A DNA stretch of 64,000 nucleotides from NCBI RefSeq assembly GCF_040643635.1, contig NZ_JBEYUS010000023.1:1-64000 (forward strand), written 5' to 3'. How positions within the stretch are numbered: the stretch's first letter is position 1; every line of letters starts with the position of its first letter. The DNA is from Saccharopolyspora_C sp040643635. GTDB taxonomy: Bacteria; Actinomycetota; Actinomycetes; Mycobacteriales; Pseudonocardiaceae. The translations under genes and the position numbers were made by a program. The notes under the pieces were generated by a model. The model was given only the letters and a program-made list of their open reading frames with translations. It was not told the origin of the DNA and did not search any database. Positions 58,203-64,000 of the stretch are shown here, piece after piece.

Positions 58203-60332
58203 TCAAGCGACGCGGGCCTCGACACCGCGGGCAGCGCGGACGACTCCGGCGACGGCGTCGGCGGAGAGTTCGTCGAGCCGCAGGCAGGCTCCGCCGAGCG
58301 CGGTCGCGACCTTGGCGGCGAGGCCGAGCCGCACGACGCCCTGCTCGCAGTCGACGACGACGGAGGCGACGCCGAGCCCGCCGAGCAGCCCGGCCGCGCG
58401 CATCGAGTCCTGCACCGCGCGTTGCGCGCGGACCCGCCCGGTCCCGCCGTCCGTGGCGGGAACGGTGGCCTTCCCGTCGGTGAGCAGCACGAGGAGCGGG
58501 CGCCTGCGCGGGTCGCGGGTGCGTTCGGTGCCGATGACCTGGTGGACCTTGAGCAGGCCGGTGGCGAGCGGGGTGCGGCCGCCGGTGCGCAGGTCGCGCA
58601 TCCGGGTGGCGGCGATCTCGACGGAGGAGGTGGGCGGCAGCGCGAGTTCGGCCTGGTCGCCGCGGAAGGTGATGACGCCGACCTTGTCGCGGCGCTGGTA
58701 GGCGTCGCGCAGCAGGGAGAGCACGGCGCCGCTGACGGCGGACATCCGTTCGCGGGCCGCCATCGAGCCGGAGGCGTCGACGGCGAACAGGACGAGGTTG
58801 CCTTCGCGTCCTTCGCGGACGGAGCGCCGCACGTCGTCGCGGTGCAGCACGAGTCCGGGCCCGGTGCGGCCGCGGGAGCGCTGGTGCGGGGCGGCGGCGA
58901 TCAGGGTGGCGGGCAGGTGCACGCCATGACCGTCCACTGTGGAGGATCGAACGGTCTGGCCGCTGCGGGAGCGGGCGCGGGACCGCCGCCCGGGGGCGCC
59001 TTCGCCGACGCCGGGGACTTCGAGCAGCCGGGCGCGGAACGCGGGTGCGGGCGCGGCCGGGGGCTTGTTCGCCGGGGCCTGGCCGGGGCCGTCCTCGCGC
59101 CGGGAGCCGCCGTCGCCGTTCGGCGCGGGCGAGTCCGGCGGAGTGGGGGCTTCGCCGCCGCCGGGCCCGTCGGGGCCGTCGTCCGGTCCGCCGTCGGGCG
59201 CGCCACCGCCGCCTCCGCCGGGGCCGTCGTCGGGGCCGTCCGGCGGTTCCTCGCCGGAGTCCTGGTCCGCGCCGGAGTCCTGGCCGTCCGCGGGTTCCTG
59301 CTCGGCGTGCTGGGCGGCGTCTTCGAGGGCCTGCTGCAACTGGTCCTCTTCGACGCCGGGCTCGTCGAACGGGTCGCGGCGGCGCCGGTGCGGCAGCGCG
59401 AGCCGGGCCGCGGCTTCGACATCGGCCTCGGCGACCTCGTCGGTGCCGCGCCACGCGGCGTGCGCCACGGCGGTGCGGGCGAGCACCAGATCGGCGCGCA
59501 TCCCGTCCACGTCGAAAGCGGCGCACAGCGCGGAGATCCGGCGCAGTTCGGCGTCGGGCAGCCGCACCGATTCGACGCGGGAGCGGGCGTCGGCGATGCG
59601 GCGGGCGAGCGCGGCGTCCTCGGCGGCCCACTGCTCGGCGAAGCCAGCCGGGTCCGCTTCGAAGGCGAGCCGCCTGCGCACCACCTCGGTGCGGGTGGTG
59701 ACGTCGCGGGAGGCGGCGACCTGCACGGTCAGCCCGAACCGGTCGAGCAGCTGCGGGCGCAGCTCGCCCTCTTCCGGGTTCATGGTGCCGACGAGCAGGA
59801 AGGAGGCGGCATGCGTCACCGACACGCCTTCCCGCTCCACGTGCGCGCGCCCCATCGCGGCGGCGTCCAGCAGCAGGTCCACCAGGTGGTCGTGCAGCAG
59901 GTTGACCTCGTCGACGTAGAGCACGCCGCGGTGCGCGGCGGCCAGCAGCCCGGGCTGGTAGGCGCTGACGCCTTCGGTCAGCGCGCGTTCGAGGTCGAGG
60001 GAACCGACGAGCCGGTCTTCGGTGGCGCCGACCGGGAGTTCCACGAGTTCCGCGGGCCGGGTGGTCCCGGAGACCTCGGCGTGCGGCCCGTCCGGGCACT
60101 GCGGGTCGGGCCGCCGCGGCTCGCAGCCGAAGCGGCAGCCGGGCACGACGTCCAGCGCGGGCAGCAGCGATGCGAGGGCGCGCACCACCGTCGACTTCGC
60201 GGTGCCCTTCTCCCCCCGCACCAGCACGCCGCCGATGCGCGGGTGCACCGCGTTGAGCAGCAGCGCCAGCCGCATGTCGTCGTGCCCGACCACGGCCGTG
60301 AACGGGAACCGCGGGCTCGCGGGAGCAGTCAT
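58203..60332 (-). CDS. ChlI-ChlD fusion, cobaltochelatase motor subunit
   Basis: A 709-residue Mg-chelatase-like ATPase that would drive CobN. The AAA+ part (residues 1 to about 330) has VLVRGEKGTAKSTVVRALAS (Walker A), RGVLYVDEVNLLHDHL (Walker B) and GTMNPEEGELRPQLLDRFGL. A long acidic Pro/Gly linker (about 345-440) follows. The C-terminal von Willebrand A domain has VLFAVDASGSMAARERM (MIDAS DASGS), TGGRTPLATGLL and LLVLLTDGKA. In actinobacteria this fusion replaces CobS/CobT. It sits directly under the cobalamin riboswitch; ATG 60332 follows AGGAAGG. Confidence 0.93.
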   Translation of the reverse strand: MTAPASPRFPFTAVVGHDDMRLALLLNAVHPRIGGVLVRGEKGTAKSTVVRALASLLPALDVVPGCRFGCEPRRPDPQCPDGPHAEVSGTTRPAELVELPVGATEDRLVGSLDLERALTEGVSAYQPGLLAAAHRGVLYVDEVNLLHDHLVDLLLDAAAMGRAHVEREGVSVTHAASFLLVGTMNPEEGELRPQLLDRFGLTVQVAASRDVTTRTEVVRRRLAFEADPAGFAEQWAAEDAALARRIADARSRVESVRLPDAELRRISALCAAFDVDGMRADLVLARTAVAHAAWRGTDEVAEADVEAAARLALPHRRRRDPFDEPGVEEDQLQQALEDAAQHAEQEPADGQDSGADQDSGEEPPDGPDDGPGGGGGGAPDGGPDDGPDGPGGGEAPTPPDSPAPNGDGGSRREDGPGQAPANKPPAAPAPAFRARLLEVPGVGEGAPGRRSRARSRSGQTVRSSTVDGHGVHLPATLIAAAPHQRSRGRTGPGLVLHRDDVRRSVREGREGNLVLFAVDASGSMAARERMSAVSGAVLSLLRDAYQRRDKVGVITFRGDQAELALPPTSSVEIAATRMRDLRTGGRTPLATGLLKVHQVIGTERTRDPRRRPLLVLLTDGKATVPATDGGTGRVRAQRAVQDSMRAAGLLGGLGVASVVVDCEQGVVRLGLAAKVATALGGACLRLDELSADAVAGVVRAARGVEARVA

Positions 60333-60385
60333 GCCAGGTGTTCCTTCCTCGGGTCTCGGACGCCCCGATGTCGGCTGGGCCTGGG

Positions 60386-60530
60386 CGAGGCAGTGTCCTG
60401 GCTCCCGGATCAGCGCGGAACTCCGGCCTTCCCAGGCGGCGCCCGGTGGCTCGCGGGGGAGATCCGCTCCCCGGTCACAGTGGCGCCGACCGCACCGGAT
60501 TCACACCGGTTTCCTGACCTGCCCTGGCTG
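60386..60530 (-). ncRNA. Cobalamin riboswitch upstream of the chelatase gene
   Basis: Read on the minus strand: CCGGTGTGAATCCGGTGCGG, GCCACTGTGACCGGGGAGCG, CTGGGAAGGCCGG, then the B12 box AGCCAGGACAC at 60403-60393. GGCAG and CTGCC close P1. About 55 nt of platform lead to the AGGAAGG ribosome site. Same class as the cobN riboswitch, so chelatase motor and CobN are co-regulated. Confidence 0.95.
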
Positions 60531-60585
60531 GGACCAGCGAGCATCGTCGCATCCCCGCGACGGGCGAGGAACCGCCGCGGCTCGC

Positions 60586-61059
60586 TCAGCGCAGCGAGCC
60601 GGGGTATCGGTGCATGTCGACGTGCGGGATGCCGTCTTCGAGATACTCCTCACCCGAGGGTTCGAAGCCGAATCCGCGGTAGAACTCCAGCGCGTAGGTC
60701 TGGGCGGAGAGCACGGCGGGGGCGCGCTGGATCTCGGCGAGCGCGGCGCGCATCAGCTTGCGCCCGAGGCCGAGTCCGCGGGCGTCCTTGGCGGTGGCGA
60801 CGCGGCCGATGCGGAAGGTGCCGTCGGGGTCTTCGAGCAGGCGCAGGTAGCCGAGCACGTACCCGTCGGCGGAGTCGATCCAGAAGTGCCTGGTGGTGGT
60901 CTCCAGGTCCCGGCCGTCCAGTTCCGGGTAGGCGCACTGCTGCTCGACCACGAACACGTCCACGCGCAAGCGGAGCATGCGGTAGAAGTCCTCGGCGTCG
61001 AGGTCGGCCGTGTAGGCGCGGTGGACGGCGGTGGCGAGCGGTTGCAGGGTCACCCCCAC
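60586..61059 (-). CDS. GNAT-family N-acetyltransferase (ElaA-like)
   Basis: A 157-residue acetyltransferase: YRMLRLRVDVFVVEQQCAYP at the start is the ElaA signature, and IGRVATAKDARGLGLGRKLM (RxxGxG acetyl-CoA loop) and ALEFYRGFGFEPSGEEYLED complete the fold. Acceptor substrate unknown. GTG 61059; GTG 61053 is an alternative. It lies just upstream of the riboswitch in the same direction but has its own unit. Confidence 0.9.
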   Translation of the reverse strand: MGVTLQPLATAVHRAYTADLDAEDFYRMLRLRVDVFVVEQQCAYPELDGRDLETTTRHFWIDSADGYVLGYLRLLEDPDGTFRIGRVATAKDARGLGLGRKLMRAALAEIQRAPAVLSAQTYALEFYRGFGFEPSGEEYLEDGIPHVDMHRYPGSLR

Positions 61060-61241
61060 GGGATATCACATTCCGGCTACGACACCCGGGGTCACCTGCG
61101 GTGGAAGTAGCGCACACCACGTCCCGCGGGACCGGGCGCGCGAGCCTCGGGGCAGGTCGGTGCTGCGCACGGCTACCCGCGCACCGCCGCGGCGCGAACC
61201 CCGGGTGGCGCCGACCCGTCCCGCGGTGCGGGACGGCGGGT

Positions 61242-62021
61242 TCAGAGCCGCGCGGCGACGTCGTCGGCGACCCCGGAGATCCGGGTGTACACGCCGGGCG
61301 TGCCGGGCCGTCCGCAGCCGGTGCCGTAGGAGACGACGCCGATCAGCCTGCCGTCGGCGACGAGCGGCCCGCCGGAGTCCCCGGCGCACGCGTCCCGGCC
61401 CCCTTCGGGCGGGCCCGCGCAGACCCGCGTCCCCGGTTCGTAATCGGGGTAGGCGGCGCGGCAGTCCGCGTCCGAGCTGATCGGCACGTCGGCCGAGCGC
61501 AACGTCGCCGAGGTGGGCCCGGTCTCGGTGGTGTAGCCCCAGCCGTAAACGCGCGCCGGGGTGCCGGGCCGGTAGCGGGCGGTCTCATCGGCGCCGACCA
61601 TCGGCAGCACCTCGTCCGGCACGGGCGCGGCCAGGGTCAGCACCGCCACGTCGTGCCCGCCCGTCACGCCGCGGAATTCGGGGTGCACCCACACGTCGTC
61701 GACGGGCGTGTCGGCGCCGCCGGTGGTGCGCAGGTCGGTGCGGCCGGTGACCGCGCGCAGGTCGGCGGCGTCGCGGCTGTCGACGCAGTGCGCGGCGGTG
61801 ACGACCTTGATCTCGGTGACCAGGGTGCCGCCGCAGAACTGGCGCCCGCCCTGGTCGGTGAGCGCCACCGCCCACGGCGCGGCGTGCTCGTCGGCGCCGC
61901 CGAGCACGCGTTCCTGCGCGGGGTCGGCGGCGGCCGGGGCGGCGAGCGCGGCGGTGGCCGCGGTGGCGACGGCCGCGCTCCCGGCGGCGATCCGGGCGAG
62001 CGGGCGGGATCGGTCGGGCAC
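61242..62021 (-). CDS. Secreted trypsin-like serine protease 1
   Basis: A 259-residue S1 protease. The signal peptide is RPLARIAAGSAAVATAATAA with cleavage before DPAQERVLGG. The catalytic triad is His in VTAAHC, Asp in GGHDVAVLTL and Ser in GDSGGPLV; VLGGADEHAAPW is the activation site. The S1 pocket region (DACAGDSGGP) has Asp six residues before the Ser, so trypsin-like preference for Arg/Lys is likely. GTG 62021 follows CAGGGAG. A close relative lies at 63165-63998. Confidence 0.92.
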   Translation of the reverse strand: MPDRSRPLARIAAGSAAVATAATAALAAPAAADPAQERVLGGADEHAAPWAVALTDQGGRQFCGGTLVTEIKVVTAAHCVDSRDAADLRAVTGRTDLRTTGGADTPVDDVWVHPEFRGVTGGHDVAVLTLAAPVPDEVLPMVGADETARYRPGTPARVYGWGYTTETGPTSATLRSADVPISSDADCRAAYPDYEPGTRVCAGPPEGGRDACAGDSGGPLVADGRLIGVVSYGTGCGRPGTPGVYTRISGVADDVAARL

Positions 62022-62324
62022 GGCGGCTCCCTGGACGTGCGGCGGCGTTCGGCGGCACACGGTAGCGGTCCGATCACCGGCGGCTGACGAGGGCGAGCTC
62101 ACACCAGGTGTTGATAATTTTTCGTTAAGATGGACTTCGGCGGGAAAAAATTCGGATCACTGCTTCGGCGAAGCCGGTTCGTCCCGTCCGTTCAGTTCAG
62201 ATCTTCGGTGACCGCGACGACGCGGACCCGAGATCACCCCCGATCCGGTGAAACCTCGACCGGTGGGCCGCGCGCTCACCGGCGCCGTCGCGCGCGCGTC
62301 GACCAGGCAAGGAGCGAACTCGTC
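62022..62324. other. Divergent promoter region with AT-rich island
   Basis: A 303-bp gap between protease 1 and lysE. 62108-62158 is unusually AT-rich for this genome (TTGATAATTTTTCGTTAAG, GGGAAAAAATTCGG) and could hold promoters for both genes. GCTTCGGCGAAGC near 62163 is a short hairpin. Confidence 0.5.
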
Positions 62325-62951
62325 ATGCTGCTGGACTTCACGACCCTGCCGGCGTTCCTGCTCGCCAGTGCAGTGGTGGTGCTGACGCCCGGGGTGGACG
62401 CGTTCCTGATCCTGCGGATCTCGCTGCGCCAGGGCATCGGCCCCGGGCTGCGGGCGCTGGCCGGCATCCACACGGCGAGCGTCCTGCAGGTGGCGCTGGT
62501 GATCTGCGGGCTCGGCGCGGTGATCACCAGCCACCCTGCGGTGCTGGCGACGCTGAAGTGGGCCGGCGCCGCGTACCTGGTCTACCTGGCGGCGATGATC
62601 GTGCGCGGGTTGTGGCTCACCCGCGCCGAGACCGGCGACGGGCTCTCCGGCGGGGCCACCACGAGCCGCCCGTACCTCCAGGGCCTGCTCAGCAACATCA
62701 CCAACCCGAAGATGCTGCTGTTCAGCCTCGCGTTCCTGCCGCAGTTCGTCGGTTCCGCGGCGAACCCCACGCTGCAGCTGGTGCTGCTGGGCGCGGTCTT
62801 CCTGGTGCTGGCCGCGATCTGGGAGGTCACCATCGTGCTGGGTGCGGCCCGCATCGCCGACCGGCTGCGCCGCCCGCGCTTCGCCCGCTCCCTCGACATG
62901 ATCAGCGCAGCGGCGTTCCTCACCATCTCCGCAGGCCTCGTAGCAGCCTGA
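62325..62951 (+). CDS. LysE/RhtB-family exporter
   Basis: A 208-residue inner-membrane exporter with about six helices. Family signs are TLPAFLLASAVVVLTPGVDA (TPGP-like loop with Asp in place of Pro), LRISLRQGIGPGLRALAGIH, and GLLSNITNPKMLLFSLAFLP, the conserved NPK motif. It exports amino acids or similar small molecules; substrate unknown. ATG 62325 follows AAGGAG by 10 nt. Divergent from protease 1 and convergent with protease 2. Confidence 0.92.
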   Translation: MLLDFTTLPAFLLASAVVVLTPGVDAFLILRISLRQGIGPGLRALAGIHTASVLQVALVICGLGAVITSHPAVLATLKWAGAAYLVYLAAMIVRGLWLTRAETGDGLSGGATTSRPYLQGLLSNITNPKMLLFSLAFLPQFVGSAANPTLQLVLLGAVFLVLAAIWEVTIVLGAARIADRLRRPRFARSLDMISAAAFLTISAGLVAA

Positions 62952-62979
62952 CCCCGCCCGGCGGGCCTTACCGATTTCC

Positions 62980-63132
62980 GGTCAGCGGCGAAGCCGCTGA
63001 GCAGCGACCACGCACGCAGCAGGACCACCCGCGGGTTCTCAGCGGCGTTCTCGCGAGGACAGCGTTTTCGCCTGTGGCGGAGCCACCGGTGAAAACGATC
63101 CCGCAGCGAGAACGCCGCTGAGGTTCCGCCAC
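62980..63132 (+). repeat. Dispersed structured repeat, copy E
   Basis: It opens with CAGCGGCGAAGCCGCTG. The arms CTCAGCGGCGTTCTCGC (63038-63054) and GCGAGAACGCCGCTGAG (63106-63122) are perfect 17-bp complements, 51 nt apart. Inner GTTTTC and GAAAAC replace the GATTTC and GAAATC of copy A, again paired. It lies between the convergent lysE and protease 2. Confidence 0.92.
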
Positions 63133-63164
63133 CCGTGCCACCGAGCAAAAGGAGCCCGGGGAGC

Positions 63165-63998
63165 TCAGCGGAGCTGGGCTTGGACTTCGTTGTGGTAGGC
63201 GCCTAGGCGGGTGTACACCCCGGGCTGGCCGGGACGCGCGCAGCCGTTGCCCCAGGACACGATGCCGATCAGTTTGTCCCCGGCGACGAGCGGCCCGCCC
63301 GAGTCGCCCTGGCAGCTGTCCTCGCCGCCCTGCGGGAGTCCGGCGCAGACCTGTCCGCGCGGGTCGTACTGCCCGCCGTAGGCCTGGCTGCAGTCCTGGT
63401 CGGTGGTGATCGGCGGGTGCGCCTGGCGCAGCGTGCTGGACGGCGCACCGCCCTCCGTGGTGGTCCCCCAGCCCAGGACGGTGGTCGGTCCGCCCGGCCG
63501 GTACTCCGGCAGGTCACCGGCGGTGGCGATCGGCAGCGGGGTTTCGCCGAGGTCGCCGTCGAGGGTGAGCACGGCGACGTCGGCGCCGCTGCTGGCGTTC
63601 TGGAAGTCGGGGTGCACCCACACGTCGCGCACGGGGGTCTCGGTGCCGTCGTCGCTGCCCTTGTCGTCGCGCCCGGACACGACGGTGATCTCCGGCGGCG
63701 CGCCCCCGGTGACGCAGTGCGCGGCGGTGATCACCTTGTTCGCGGCCGCGATCGTGCCGCCGCAGAACTGGTTGCCCGCGGCGTCGGTGAGGTACACGAC
63801 CCACGGGTACTCGGCGGTGCTGGCGTACTCGCCGCCGACGATCCGGCTGCTGATCGGCGCGGCGGGCTGTTCGTCGGCGGCCGCGGCGGTGGTCCCGGCC
63901 CCGGCGGGGGTCGTGATCGCGACGGTGGCCAGCGCGGCCGCGGTGAGTGTTCCGGGTACCGACCACCACCGGGTGTGGGTGCGCCGTGTGCGTGTCAT
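63165..63998 (-). CDS. Secreted trypsin-like serine protease 2
   Basis: A 277-residue S1 protease. The signal peptide has twin arginines at the start (MTRTRRTHTRWWSVPGTLTA) and a hydrophobic core; SSRIVGGEYASTAEYPWVV is the activation site. The triad is His in ITAAHC, Asp in GADVAVLTL and Ser in GDSGGPLV; DSCQGDSGGP marks trypsin-like specificity. It shares many segments with protease 1. The start (63998) lies 2 nt from the window edge, so upstream signals cannot be judged. Confidence 0.9.
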   Translation of the reverse strand: MTRTRRTHTRWWSVPGTLTAAALATVAITTPAGAGTTAAAADEQPAAPISSRIVGGEYASTAEYPWVVYLTDAAGNQFCGGTIAAANKVITAAHCVTGGAPPEITVVSGRDDKGSDDGTETPVRDVWVHPDFQNASSGADVAVLTLDGDLGETPLPIATAGDLPEYRPGGPTTVLGWGTTTEGGAPSSTLRQAHPPITTDQDCSQAYGGQYDPRGQVCAGLPQGGEDSCQGDSGGPLVAGDKLIGIVSWGNGCARPGQPGVYTRLGAYHNEVQAQLR

Positions 63999-64000
63999 CC

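Noticed and set aside
62130..62324. Upstream in-frame extension of lysE from ATG 62130
   Set aside because: The added 65 residues are Arg-rich without a membrane helix, and ATG 62325 has its own ribosome site and a family-typical N-terminus.

Overview
The window is very GC-rich and gene-dense. It has GTG starts, overlapping GTGA and ATGA junctions, and several genes whose -10-like hexamer lies only 6-8 nt before the start codon, which suggests leaderless transcripts. Together with paired XRE/DUF5753 and DUF397 genes, an F420-type (DDN) nitroreductase family and the nusA-rimP / proS neighbourhood, this points to an actinobacterium, most likely a Saccharopolyspora-like member of the Pseudonocardiaceae. 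The assignment rests on gene content and family knowledge, not on a search.

Layout. 1-2.3 kb: the start of nusA with rimP, then a lipoprotein and a ferritin-like DUF4439 gene. 2.4-9.4 kb: a Gln/Pro-rich membrane protein, a PLP enzyme, YjbQ, a HAD phosphatase and a large NTPase/TPR membrane protein. 9.4-16.3 kb: proS, yaaA, a DEAD-box helicase with a PPOX-fold partner, and a MerR regulator with a reductase. 16.3-18.3 kb: cobL-cobM. 18.6-25.9 kb: redox genes (Old Yellow Enzyme, two DDN proteins, two SDRs) with MarR and TetR regulators, plus a secreted CocE-type hydrolase. 25.9-28.1 kb: an XRE/DUF397 pair and two small hypotheticals. 28.2-37.6 kb: cbiD, cobK, cobIJ, cobH, cobG and cobN. 37.7-49.3 kb: a secreted repeat protein, an MBL hydrolase, a second XRE/DUF397 pair, WYL and DinB genes, a P450 pseudogene beside an intact ferredoxin and reductase, and an unusual methionyl-tRNA synthetase. 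49.5-60.5 kb: cobA/cysG, a CbiG fusion, a second cobL and a second cobM, cobB, cobO and a ChlI/ChlD-type chelatase. 60.6-64 kb: a GNAT enzyme, two secreted trypsin-like proteases and a LysE exporter.

Most of the corrin-ring pathway is present: CobA, CobI-J, CobG, CobM, CbiD (no CobF seen), CobK, CobL, CobH, CobB, CobN with a ChlID-like partner, and CobO. Two cobalamin riboswitches, ahead of cobN and ahead of the chelatase gene, would shut metal insertion down when B12 is sufficient. The CobL and CobM steps are each encoded twice, in separate blocks; the second block carries a divergent CobL and a CobM with a very long disordered tail.

The most unusual signal is non-coding. A structured repeat of about 150 bp occurs in six intergenic sites, with a decayed seventh. 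Its two arms lie a constant 51-52 nt apart. Each arm carries a 6-nt core that differs from site to site but stays complementary to its partner arm within each well-preserved copy. A second, shorter hairpin family based on GTGAACGGCCCACC marks gene ends and in two cases supplies the stop codon.
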